A program made the translations under genes and the position numbers. DNA of 64,000 bases from Ahaetulla prasina (lineage: Eukaryota; Chordata; Lepidosauria; Squamata; Colubridae), in assembly GCF_028640845.1 (NCBI RefSeq), contig NC_080539.1:195309436-195373435 (forward strand), given 5' to 3'. This document shows positions 35,188 through 45,981 of the stretch, one piece after another (positions within the stretch are counted from its first letter, which is position 1; the number at the start of each line of letters is the position of its first letter). The notes beneath the pieces are model-generated. The model saw only the letters and a list, made by a program, of their open reading frames with translations. It made no database searches and was not told the origin of the DNA.

Positions 35188-35918
35188 TCCAATTCTCAAA
35201 ATCACAAAATACTCCCAAGGTTGCGAATTATGAGTTCTCCCTTTCTCTCTCTGCCCAGTTCTTATATTTTGGAACCAATAAATTGCAGTTCTCTTCCCCA
35301 CCTATGTGTAGGGAATCATGCATTTCTTCCCCTGATTTTGCCAGCAGAAAGATTTGTTGAAAGACAATGGTGAAGCCCCCCCTGCCCCAAAGCCTCTTAG
35401 AACTGCAGCTTCCAAGAGAAATGCACAATGTCCTCAGGCAGTGCTTCTGCCGGGGGTGGGGGGTGGGGGACTCAGACCAGAGACGTGCAACCCTCTCCTA
35501 ACTTCGGCATGGGGGAGGTGAACTTCTTCCCAGCAGTGGGGCTGATGGACAGGAGACAAAGGCAATTGGAAAAAAAACCCCAAGATTTGTTAGTGGCAAG
35601 CACATGCCTTTTCTCTCAGAGCCCAGCCATTTCAGCAGTCTGATCCAGGGGTGAAATGCTCCCGGTTCAGACTGGATTGCTCGATCCGGTAGCGATCGTG
35701 GCGGGTGGTTCAGAGAACTGGTAGCAATTGCGGTGTGAGGCTCCACCCACCCACCCGGCTGTCATTACTTCCTGGTTTTAATGTGTTTTGTACCCTCTGC
35801 GTATGTGCAGAAAGGTTTTGCACATGTGCAGAAGATCTGCATGTGCGGCGCATGCGCTTCCGAACTGGTAAGGAAAGTAAGTAGATTTCACCCCTGGTCT
35901 GATCCCACCATCCAATTC
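35188..35918 (+). repeat. Duplicated segment, copy A (about 0.73 kb)
   Basis: Nearly identical to 36703-37442. Differences include single substitutions and a length change in the GGGGGTGGG-rich stretch (35450-35470 versus 36968-36993). It contains a CAGGGGTGAAAT-family MITE. The octamer TCCAATTC occurs at its start (35188-35195), its end (35911-35918) and the start of copy B (36703-36710). Confidence 0.9.
35646..35896. mobile_element. hAT-type MITE (CAGGGGTGAAAT family), in copy A
   Basis: 251 bp with termini CAGGGGTGAAATGCTCCCGG and GTAGATTTCACCCCTG. The 8-bp TSD GTCTGATC is perfect (35638-35645 and 35897-35904). Non-coding, CCGGTT-bearing interior. Confidence 0.86.
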
Positions 35919-36702
35919 GTTGGTTCCGTCCCAGGCGCCTGATGGACCCTGAGAGGTTCCAGACGGAGCTTGGGCCGTTCCCTGAGGATCTTGCCCACGG
36001 CACGACTGAAGAACTGATTGTGGCCTGGGAACGGGCCGCGGCTGGGGCTTTGGACCGTGTCGTGCCTTTGCGGCCTCTGACCCGGCGTAGGTCTCAATTG
36101 GCTCCTTGGTTCTCCAAGGAGCTGAGGGAGATGAAATGCCGGAGAAGACGCCTGGAGAGCACCTGGAGGTCTAGCCGTTCCGAGGCTGATCGGACACTAG
36201 TGAAGTCTTTTACCAGGACCTATCTAGTGGCAATGAGGGAGGCGAAACGTTCTTACGTTTCCACCCTCATTGCATCGGCAGATAACCGCCCAGTCGCCCT
36301 GTTTCGGGTGGTCCGTTCCCTCCTTCATCAGGAGGGACGGGATGACCCCTTACAGGGACGTGCCGAGGAGTTTAACGGTTATCTATACGATAAAATCGTT
36401 CAGCTCCGGGATGGTCTGGACCGAAATTGCGATGATCCAAGCGGGATGACGGAGCCTCGCCTTGTTGAGGTTATTTGGGATGAGTTTGATTCTGTGGCTC
36501 TCGAGGACGTGGACAGGTTGCTGGGGCGGTTACATGCGACCACATGTTTACTGGACCCGTGTCCCTCCTGGTTAGTACTGGCTACTCGGGAGGTGACACG
36601 AGGCTGGCTCCAGGGAATTATAAATGCTTCTTTGGTGGAAGGGGTTTTCCCGCCGCCTTGAAAGAGGCGGTGGTGAGACCCTCCTCAAGAAGCCTTCCTG
36701 GA
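35919..36702 (+). mobile_element. Internal fragment of L2-like LINE between the duplicated segments
   Basis: It corresponds to 32107-32880 of the near-complete copy (end of the endonuclease through the linker). It is truncated at both ends: it lacks RT and 3' UTR, which is not the pattern of 5' truncation. Its frame 35942-36661 is open across the place where the larger copy carries an 11-bp deletion, so it preserves the ancestral linker sequence there. Confidence 0.88.
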
Positions 36703-37442
36703 TCCAATTCTCAAAATCACAAAATACTCCCAAGGTTGCGAATTATGAGTTCTCCCTTTCTCTCTCTGCCCAGTTCTTATATTTTGGAACCAATAAATTG
36801 CAATTCTCTTCCCCACCTATGTGTAGGGAATCATGAATTTCTTCCCCTGGTTTTGCCAGCAGACAGATTTTTTTGAAAGACAATGGTGAAGCCCCCCCTG
36901 CCCCAAAGCCTCTTAGAACTGCAGCTTCCAAGAGAAATGCACAATGTCCTCAGGCAGTGCTTCTGCCGGGGGTGTGGGTGGGGGTGGGGGATGGGGGACC
37001 CAGACCAGAGACGTGCAACCCTCTCCTAACTTCGGCATGGGGGAGGTGAATTTCTTCCCAGCAGTGGGGCTGATGGACAGGAGACAAAGGCAATTGGAAA
37101 AAAAAACCCAAGATTTGTTAGTGGCAAGCACATGCCTTTTCCCTCAGAGCCCAGCCATTTCAGCAGTCTGATCCAGGGGTGAAATGCTCCCGGTTCAGAC
37201 CGGATTGCTCGATCCGGTAGCGATCGTGGCTGGTGGTTCAGAGAACTGGTAGCAATTGCGGTGTGAGGCTCCACCCACCCACCCGGCTGTCATTACTTCC
37301 TGGTTTTAATGTGTTTTGTACCCTCTGCGTATGCGCAGAAAGGTTTTGCACATGTGCAGAAGATCTGCATGTGCGGCGCATGCGCTTCCGAACTGGTAAG
37401 GAAGGTAAGTAGATTTCACCCCTGGTCTGATCCCACCATCCA
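36703..37442 (+). repeat. Duplicated segment, copy B
   Basis: The partner of 35188-35918 in the same orientation, 1515 bp downstream. Similarity ends at GATCCCACCATCCA (about 37429-37442), after which the sequence GGCATCTCAGCCC is unique. Confidence 0.9.
37174..37424. mobile_element. hAT-type MITE (CAGGGGTGAAAT family), in copy B
   Basis: The duplicate of the element at 35646-35896, with the same TSD GTCTGATC (37166-37173 and 37425-37432). It was copied as part of the segment, not inserted separately. Confidence 0.86.
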
Positions 37443-38260
37443 GGCATCTCAGCCCAATTCCCCAGCCCCCAAGCCAATCCTTGCCTGTCTGCTCAGCCCA
37501 GCTCCTCAGGGCCTCCTTTTCTGGCAGCTGACAGGTTGCAACGATGCCAACAGCCCACCAATGTCAAAGCATGGCTTTTTCCTTAGCTAGATCTGGCTTA
37601 CATTATCTTGATTGCTAGGGCTTTCTTGTTGCTGCTGTTTATGAAAACAGACAAGGAACGGTCATCTTAGGTCCTTCGGGATCTAAGTATTTTCCTTCCT
37701 TTTAACTGCTGTGCTGTTTGTCCTGTTGTTCTCTGAAGCACTTAATTTATCAAATGAGACCTCTTGGAGAGGCACATGGTCAGTGCTATCAAGATGTCTG
37801 CAGAAACAGCAGCAGCCACTTTGTGAAAGGGATAATATTTCATTTTTCTTAGGTTGTTTTTTCAAATGATGGGTAGGGTGTGTGATCCTGTTTACAAATT
37901 ATAGGTTGCAGAATCACCTTTAAGAATCTCTTGTTTCCTAGGCTTTATTTAGTTTAATGCAGCACAGCAAAAGCAAACAGAAAAGTGTAAAGAAAAAGAA
38001 AAAAAGAAGGAAAAAAAGAAACAAACAAGAATATACTGTATCATCTAGTGGTTACGGACTGACAGCATTAAACCTTGACCACCTGGAATAGTATTGGTCA
38101 GTCTTTCTAATCCATTGCTGGAGAGCATTTCATAAGCAGGGAGAATCACACTTCACCATTCCAACTCCATGAATCCAGGCTAGTGCCGTCTTTCTACTGT
38201 AAAAGAATAATATTCTTTACGCCTTTATAAACTTCATACATCAAAAATTCTTTGAATATT
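37443..38260. other. No gene recognised
   Basis: About 0.8 kb. A purine-rich AAGAAAAAGAAAAAAAG tract lies at about 37990-38030. Nothing else supported. Confidence 0.45.
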
Positions 38261-38490
38261 AGCAATAGCACTTAGACTTATATACCGCTTCACAGTGCTT
38301 TTACAGCCCGCTCTAAGCAGTTTACAGAGTCAGCCTATTTCCCCCAGCAATCTGGGTCCTCATTTTACCCACCTCGGAAGGCTGGAAGACTGAGTCAACC
38401 TTGAACCAGTGAGATTCGAACTGCCGACAATTGGCAGTCAGCAGAAGTAGCCTGCAGTATTGCACTCTAACCACTGTGCCACCAAGGCTC
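38261..38490 (-). mobile_element. tRNA-derived SINE with TATACCGCTTCACAGTGC tail
   Basis: On the minus strand the head is GAGCCTTGGTGGCACAGTGG with a B-box-like GCAGTTCGAATCTCAC, then GACCCAGATTGCTGGGGG and the tail GAAGCGGTATATAAGTCTAAGTGCTATTGCT. It is the same family as 51561-51807. No clear TSD. Confidence 0.78.
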
Positions 38491-39069
38491 ATCAAGATCA
38501 AACTTTCAATCTAGGATCTGATTTAGTAACTTCCAAATATCAAGTATATTATTCAATATTGTAGTTAACATCTTTAAACACTATTTCTCTTCCCCAAATT
38601 ATTTTGACAATTTATGATCATTAAAATAAAAGGATCAATAACATCTTGTCATATACTGTATGTAAGTATCGTTTTCATTATTTTACGCTTCAAAGATATT
38701 ATTGTCAGCCAACCATTCCTAAATATTATCTAAACTGTCCAATAAATATGAAAAACAATTTGAAAGTCTCTTTTTATGATCATAAGCACTTTACTTAATA
38801 TTCTTAAATGTTTATTTGTCAATGTAACATATTGACAATATAAGATTTCAAGTTATTTTTTATTCATGCAATATACCAATATCAATTTCAGTAACAACCT
38901 TTAAATGTCCATAGAATACTACATTTGGAAAATGTAATTCTTCAAATCCTTTTCATATTGGAGATAATTACAGTAAGAAAAATGTAATCCCAATCTACCA
39001 CTCAGACACAATGAATTGACTAAAGACACAGCAAGAATTGTTCAGTGGAGGCTGGAACATATCATGCTT

Positions 39070-39480
39070 GATGTATTTACAAATGGTTGGAAAGATTAAA
39101 ATATGATCTTAAGAATGAGGGAAGGACATTAAGAAAAATGGCAGAATTTATACAAGACCAATACAATCTATTAGAATGCATATACACACTCAGATATGAC
39201 ACAGAGACAAAACAAATTAAAAAAATCTATGATAAAATGGATGCAAAATTTAAAGCAATAGTCAACAATGATAGAAAGAATTATAGACCAAATCCATAAG
39301 CTCCACTCCAAGCTGCAATCTAAAAGAAACTTGGTATAAAATGTTTTACAGATGGTACAAAATCCATCAATAATCTCCAAAATAGACAAATCACATAATA
39401 AATGCCATGAAATGGGAAGAACATTTTATCCCACATTGTGGACATTAAAAAAACTTCTTATGGAAATATATGCATAGCAT
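39070..39480 (+). pseudogene. Eroded L1 ORF2 C-terminal fragment
   Basis: The segment translates with several stops to WYKMFYRWYK-like and CHEMGRTFYP...CGH-like protein, aligning in order with the L1 fragment at 10560-10690. It is much older than the copy at 9646. Boundaries are approximate. Confidence 0.5.
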
Positions 39481-39489
39481 TATGTAGAA

Positions 39490-40320
39490 AAATTAAATTT
39501 GAAAAGGAATCACTATAATTCTTCAACTCTGGCAGAAGATCCATTCAATGGATCCCAATAAGCTACCCAAAATAGGTTTGGCATAATAGAAAAGAATGGC
39601 TCAGCCCAATTCTTGGGTAAGCCGACTCAATAAAGTTATTTCACAGCATGGGTTTTCTACTCAGTATTTACTGTCAAGTGACTCCCAAGCTTCAGATCTC
39701 TAGATGTCAGTGTCCAAAGTGACATGGGGTTATTGGCAAAAATAGATTTTTAAGTTGGTTGGTTAAGAACAAAACTATTCTCCAGTTTGAGAAAATACCC
39801 ATCAATGAGTTTGACACAGTTCTTATGAAGGGCCTGTTCTGGAGCAAGATCTGTGTTGCTGGATTCCACAGTCAAATATGAGCACTTCTATCACCTGCCA
39901 TATCATGAGAGGATATGTATATGTGGTGCCCTAGCCATACTGCTTATATTTTCTTTTAACTGTCAATGATATGCCCTCCTTTAGGCTTAGATATTTAATA
40001 ACCCTACCTGAAAGAACAGCCTACTGGGATCTGAACTGCAAATTGTCCTATTTCCTTCTGGGCTCGAATGTATACATTATGAGCAGAACTGCTAAGTTTA
40101 TAGTTAAGGCAGTTGAGATAAGACCCTGTTACATCAAACAATTTGGGATATCCTGTAAAAGTGATGTATTTATTGGAAGGTTGAGTCTTTGCATTTATCA
40201 CATATATATTTTATTACTATATTTTCTTTTTTCGATCTTATGCCAAAATTAGATCCTGTATTTTATTTTTATTTTTGATATGATCATATCATCAATCAAT
40301 TAATTTATTTATTTTTTATT
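39490..40320. other. No gene recognised
   Basis: AT-rich; the short frame at 39971-40252 has no recognisable domain. Confidence 0.4.
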
Positions 40321-40327
40321 TTTTATT

Positions 40328-40580
40328 TTTTGCATTTATATCCCGCCCTTCTACGAAGACTCAGGGCGGCTTACACTATGTCAAGCAATAGTCTTCATCC
40401 ATTTGTATACTATATACAAAGTCAACTTATTGCCCCCAACAATCTGGGTCCTCATTTTACCTACCTTATAAAGGATGGAAGGCTGAGTCAACCTTGGGCC
40501 TGGTGGGACTTGAACCTGCAATATTGCAAGCAGTTGCTGTTAATAACAGGCTGCATTAGCCTGTTGCGCCACCAGAGGCC
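40328..40580 (-). mobile_element. tRNA-derived SINE with L2-like GGGCGGGATATAAATG tail
   Basis: On the minus strand the head is GGCCTCTGGTGGCGCAACAGG, with B-box-like GCAGGTTCAAGTCCC, the body GACCCAGATTGTTGGGGGC and the tail GCCGCCCTGAGTCTTCGTAGAAGGGCGGGATATAAA. The tail matches L2-like LINEs here, implying mobilisation by L2. A tail fragment of the same family is at 52445-52590. Confidence 0.78.
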
Positions 40581-40639
40581 ATTAATTAATAAACTATTTA
40601 TTTACTAATATGTATAATTTCAGAATGTATCAACACCAT

Positions 40640-40830
40640 AATGTACTAAGATACAAGCTCATGGCAGCAAGAATAAATTTTGGAAGAAAGACCCTATTCT
40701 GATGACATCTGACTACAAACTTAAACTTGGAGAATATAGAGAAATGGCAAGATTAATAGCACATATTCACAACAGAAGTCTAACAAAATTTAACCAAGAA
40801 TTGTTTCCATATATATAATATGGAAGCAGC
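40640..40830 (+). pseudogene. Possible eroded L1 ORF2 3' fragment
   Basis: The translation resembles the L1 C-terminal stretch AARLLIGQYWKKK...LAEMAKI of the copy at 10840-10935 (here MAARINFGRK... and EMARLIAHI-like) but is broken and diverged. It may be the continuation of 39070-39480. Confidence 0.3.
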
Positions 40831-41803
40831 ATACATGTAATATAAACATTTTCAGTACAGTTTGTAAGGTGGCCTAAATATTTAGAAATATGGCAAATAG
40901 ATCAAGGTATTAAGAAGGGGGAAGTTAGAAACCAAATACCTGTCAGATTTTTTTGAGCAGCTTCTGCATACATAACAATCCATAAGACATAATTATTACT
41001 TGTGAAAAGCTACTTATAAGAGCCACAGTTAGGGTTAGGTAACCCTAACCATGAAATTCCATAACATTCATGAATTATGTCATTTCAGCACAGTTCAAAT
41101 CCTTTCCGAATTTAGATGTATCGGATTGCCTTCAGCTTTTGTTGAAACCTGAGGTTTACGAGTCAATGCAAAGTCTGAAAAGTAAAAAAGTCCTTGGCCC
41201 AAGTCCTAGAACTAGCTTCAGCTTTTACATGGCATTCCTGAAGCACACAGTTTTCAGCTTTGTCTTAATTTTCTCTTGGGGTACCTTCTTTGCTGCCAAC
41301 AACTGATAAAGCTGAAATGGGCATCTATTTGGACAACTTTAAACTTTAAAGCTTAGCCACCTATATTTATCCTTTTATTTCTGCTGTGTCACTGTCTTAC
41401 TAGATCAATTATGTTCTGGCTGGAAAAGGGCTGACTCAGATCTCTGTCTGGCATGTGATTTTACTTCAGCATAACAATAGCTGTCTAGCCTACCATTCAC
41501 TTAAATTCTTCAGCTCATTTTCTAGTTTCTTTAATACTGTGAATCTTACAAAATAGATCTGATTTAGAAGATATAAGTATGTGTCAATTTATTTATACTG
41601 TTGTCTAATACTGTTCATGAGACTACTTCACTAAGCCTGAAATCACTCACTCACTCACTTGGAAGTAAAATTCACTGGGAGTTTTTGAGTAGACACGTAT
41701 ATAGGATTGTGTTGTAATTCAGAAAAAGTGTAATTCTATATATTCATTCTCAAAACATGCCCTATGTATTTAATTCAATGGGATTTAATCTCATATTATG
41801 ATG
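40831..41803. other. No gene recognised
   Basis: Unique sequence. It contains the short inverted TTAGGG-like motif at 41028-41050; see findings. Confidence 0.45.
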
Positions 41804-41811
41804 TACTAGAC

Positions 41812-42181
41812 TAGTGATGGTTAACCTTTTTGGTGCCGAGTGCCCAAAGCATGCACGATATCACACACATGTGCCCAAACCCCCAAAATGCAATGCGAGA
41901 ACCCCCATGCATGCACCTCGCCTCCCGCATGTGTGAGGCTCCCCCACACCCTGTTTTGGGCCTGGAAAGATACCTGCACCAACCTGCACCAACCTGCGCA
42001 TGCACATGCACTTCCCTCACATGCGCCCTGCGCATGCGCGGCAGAGACCTGGAAACTAGCTGGCTGGCAGGAGGTGCGCATGCATGCACAGTGGAGCTGG
42101 GCTGGGGCGACGGCTGGCATGCCTGCAGAGAGGGCTTTGAGTGCCACCTGTGGCATGCATGCCATAGGTTCTTCATCACGG
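41812..42181. mobile_element. hAT-type non-autonomous element (TAGTGATGGTTAACC family)
   Basis: The same family as 2353, 3033 and 19425 but in reverse orientation: the left end is TAGTGATGGTTAACCTTTTT and the right end is CCATAGGTTCTTCATCACGG. The 8-bp TSD TACTAGAC is perfect (41804-41811 and 42182-42189). The interior is GCATGCAC-rich with false frames on both strands. Confidence 0.85.
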
Positions 42182-42205
42182 TACTAGACAATCTAAGCCT
42201 CACTG

Positions 42206-42345
42206 GGTCATCATTTCAGAGATATTTCCTTATCTAATCAGAGGAAAAGAATGAACATGGGCGTGCAAAAAAGCAATGAAAGCAGGAGCGACTTCTGACT
42301 TCCTGCCAGCTTCCCCATTAAATTTCTTTGTGGGAAGCTGGCAGA
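42206..42345 (+). repeat. Unclassified interspersed repeat, copy 1
   Basis: It shares TCATCATTTCAGAGATA, GCAAAAAAGCA and ACTTCTGACTTCCTGCC, then TTTCCTTGTGGGAA-like sequence, in the same order with 61401-61540. No terminal repeats or TSD identified; class unknown. Confidence 0.55.
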
Positions 42346-42940
42346 GACCATGGGAAAGCCTCTTCTCTCCATTTTAGTCCTGGTTTTACCTGGTACAGCC
42401 TGGTTCCTTGCCTACATTTAGCAAATTTTCCTAGACTTTGGGCATGGAACTGTCCAGTGACTGAGAAAAATGTCTGCTTGATTTTATTCCTTTTATAGCA
42501 AGTTGAGGGATTTAAAACTGCAACTGAAGCTTTTGAAAATATATCAAATATAAATTATCCCATACTACTATAGCTGTTTGTTTATTTATAGTGTCTTCCT
42601 TTTAATCCAGCTATCAAGTATAAAACACTTAATACATAAAAATAAATTATAAAGTTCTTATATGCATCATTCCTCATGCACATTACTTTTAATTTTTCTT
42701 CCACATTTTTCTTGCCATTTGAGATCCAAAACACATTGTACATGGTGTTATCTCTAGCATGTCACTCTAGAGTTCACTAAGGAAGTCTTCAGCTCTGGAT
42801 CTGGATTTTCAGCTGAGCCAGCCAAAAGCAGAAGACAGAGAATGGAAGTCAGTCCATTTTCACTCTCTAGGGGCTTCCTATGATGAGTACAGAAATGACC
42901 TTGGAGGACAGGAAGAAGATCTGCAGCCTAGGCAACAGGT
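42346..42940. other. No gene recognised
   Basis: About 0.6 kb of unique sequence. Confidence 0.45.
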
Positions 42941-43150
42941 CTTCTTTATTTTATTTTTTTATTTTATTTATTTTGTCACAACAATATATGTAGGTATCAT
43001 ACAAAAAGATTATATAGTATATAAACACATATATGAGTAAATATAAGGAGGTATAAGCATATATATATATATATATATATATATAGGAAGAAGAAAAGAA
43101 AAACAATAGGACAGGAACGGTAGGCACGTTTGTGCGCTTATGCACGCCCC

Positions 43151-44300
43151 TTATGGTCCTCTTAGGAATGGGGTGAGGTCAATAGTAGAAAGTTTTTGGT
43201 TAAAGCTTTTAGGATTATGGGAAGAGACCACAGAGTCAGGTAAAGTATTCCAAGCACTGATGATTCTGTTACAGAAGTCATATTTTCTGCAATCTAGATT
43301 AAAGCGGTTGACATTAAGTTTAAATCTATTAGTTGCTCTAGTATTATTGCAATTAAAGCTGAAGTAGTCTTTAACAGGAAGGACATTACAATAGATGATT
43401 CTGTGAGTTAAACTTAGGTCTTGTCGAAGGCGACGGAGTTCCAAGTTTTCTAAGCCTAGGATTTCAAGTCTGGTGGGATAAGGTATTTTATTGTTTTCAG
43501 AGGAATGGAGAACTCTTCTTGTAAAGTATTTCTGGACACTTTCAATTGTATTGATGTCAGAGATGTGGTGAGGGTTCCAAACAGGCGAGCTGTATTCTAG
43601 AATTGGTCTAGCAAATGTTTTATATGCTCTGGTTAGTAGTGTGGTGTTTTTGGAAAAAAAGCAGCGCAAGATTAGGTTTACAACTCTTAGAGCTTTTTTT
43701 GCTATGTAGTTACAGTGGGCTTTGGCACTTGGATCATTTGACATGAAAACTCCAAGGTCTTTAACGGGATGGGGGTCGTCTGTAAGGTAATGTCCATCTA
43801 GTATGTACTTAGTGTTTGGGTTCTTTTTTCCTATATGTAAGACTGAGCATTTGCTGGTTGAAATTTGGAGCTGCCAATTTTTAGACCAAGCGGTTAGATG
43901 ATCAAGGTCGTTTTGAATGATAGAGGTATTGTCTGTGGTGTTAAATAGTTTGACATCGTCAGCAAATAGAACACAATTACTTGAGATATGGTCACAAAGA
44001 TCATTAATGTATAGTATAAAGAGTGTTGGTCCAAGGACGCTGCCTTGAGGAACGCCACTCTTGACAGGAACAGGATTTGATAAAGCATTGCCAATTTTGA
44101 CCACTTGTTGTCTGTTAGACAAAAAAGCAGATATCCATTTGTGAAGGGGTCCTGAGATGCCATAGGATATTAGTTTTAGGAGAAGTTTATCGTGTACTAC
44201 TGAGTCAAAAGCTTTGCAGAAGTCTATGTAGATTGCATCTATTGATTTGCCTTGATCAAGATTTGTAGTCCATATGTTTTTACAGTGGAGAAATTGTAAG
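43151..44300 (-). pseudogene. CR1/Rex1-group reverse transcriptase, C-terminal two-thirds
   Basis: The frame 44122-43151 (323 codons) is open and contains SGVPQGSVLGPTLFILYIND (motif B) and VLFADDVKLF (motif C with both Asp), then the conserved thumb and C-terminal region with YKTFARPILEYSSPVWNP. Motif A, DFCKAFDSVVHDKLL, lies just upstream at about 44180-44230 in sequence continuous with it but after a frameshift at about 44300 relative to the linker frame. The protein ends at FLRGP. Catalytic residues are intact, so the break is recent or minor. Confidence 0.85.
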
Positions 44301-45296
44301 TTACATGATAATTTTTTTCCTGAAACCAGATTGTTTATTGGAGAGTAGGTTGTTAGTTTCTAAGTGTGAGGTAATGGATTGGTTGATGATTGATTCCATG
44401 ACTTTGCAGGTGACGCAGCAGAGATCGGTCTGTAATTTTCGACTAAGTTGGGGGTCACCTTTTTTGAAGATAGGGATGACTGTGGCTAGTGACCAAAGTT
44501 TGGGAAGGGACCTGGTAGTGAAAGCTTTATCAAAGATAATATTTAGGGGTTCTGCTATATTAATGGAAAGTTTTTTTAAGAAGTATGCACATAGTCCATC
44601 GGGTCCAATAGATAGCAATGGTTTTAAGTTATGAAGAGCTTTTCTAAAGTTATCTTCTGTGAAATCTATATGAGTTAAGTCATCATAATCATTGCTGGTA
44701 CGTTTGTGGAATGTCGGATATGTGTTATCGGAGTTAACAAAAACTGAGCCAAAGAAAATGTTGAAGAGGTTTGCTTTAACTGTTTCATCATTGCATTCTT
44801 TGTTGTTAGAATCTTTTAGTGGTAGGATGGATCTTGAGTCTTTAAGTTTATTGTTAACAAAATTATAAAAGGCACGATTGGAATTTGTGCGCAGAAGGTT
44901 CTCTTCTTGCTTGGTGTGGTAATTTGTGCATTCAGTTTTTATTTGGTTGCATATATTTCTGTAGCGGTTTTTGAAATTTGCAACATAGCCTTTTTTGTTT
45001 CTTTTCCAGAGGGATTTTTTTTTTGATTGAAGCTTTTTTATTGATATGGGTAGTTTGTTTTTCCTGATCATGGTAGTCATTTGTGGTACATATAGTTTAA
45101 TGACTCTATTGATTTCAAGTAGGAAGACTCTATAGTGGTCTTCAGCGGTTATGCAGGTTGCAAACAGATTTTGCCAGTCCAGAAATGAAAGATCGTTGTT
45201 TATAAGGTCGTAATTGGCTTTTTTGAAGTTGTAGTTGGGAATACTGTTGTTATGATGATTTAAGTATGGACGTATATTGAGACGAAAATCAATCAT
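44301..45296 (-). pseudogene. CR1/Rex1-group LINE: endonuclease end, linker and RT N-terminus
   Basis: A 331-codon frame beginning just after the endonuclease SDH motif. It spans the basic linker (KKSLWKRNKKGYVANFKNRY near residues 93-112) and the RT fingers (SIGPDGLCAYFLKK, LPKLWSLATVIPIFKKGD, NNLLSNKQSGFRKK). It runs out at a frameshift just before motif A. Length and order match a normal ORF2. Confidence 0.82.
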
Positions 45297-45923
45297 GCTG
45301 TGGTCACTGTTGGAAAAAGATTCTTTAATTTGTAGTCCATAAATTGAGTTTGAATTGTTGCAGAAGATGAGATCAAGGCAGTTGTTGAGTCTTGTATTGT
45401 TAGTTACAAGTTGTTCAAGACCTAGGTTTGTAACAGCGTTGTATAGTGTGGTATGGATTGGGTCAGTTGAACATTCATTAGTTATCCAGTTAATGAGAGA
45501 TAGATTTAGGTCACCCAGGAAGATGAGAGGATATGGGCAAGAGGTAGCTCATGTTAGCATTGAGGTTAGCATATTTGCATGGGTTATGTCATAGTCAGGG
45601 ACTCTGTAGCATAGTAAGAATTGAAGAGTAGTGTCAAGGGATAGGTCGCATAAAATAGTTTCAGGAAGAGAAAGTTTATGTGCTACTTGGATATTTTTTA
45701 GATTCAGTGATTTTTTGTAAAAGATAGCCGCTCCACCACCTCTTCGGTTTACACAATCTGATCGATAGACTTGATATTCTTTGTTTGAGATAATGGAGTC
45801 AGGAAGGGATGAGTTCAGCCATGTTTCACAAACAAAAATGATATCAAATGTGCCACTGTTTAACAAGAGGATAAATTCAGGTAATTTGTTGACAATGCTT
45901 CTTGCATTTATCAATTTGCATTT
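45297..45923 (-). pseudogene. CR1/Rex1-group LINE endonuclease domain, frameshifted
   Basis: The N-terminal part is open from about 45923 (LINARSIVNKLPEF, CETWLNSSLPD with catalytic Glu, RRGGGAAIFYK). After a frameshift near 45549 it continues as a LGDLNLSLINW-like strand and NSDHSMIDF (His active site) at about 45285-45310. A TAG codon lies upstream in this frame at 45969-45971. Confidence 0.8.
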
Positions 45924-45981
45924 GAGATCTGAAGTGATTGGTGTTGAAGAGGTAAGGGGCGTGCATACCTAGTTTTGGATG

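Noticed and set aside
35188..37442. LTR retrotransposon with two long terminal repeats
   Set aside because: The repeats lack TG...CA ends, contain an older MITE with its own TSD, and the middle is L2 LINE sequence without LTR-element genes, primer-binding site or polypurine tract.
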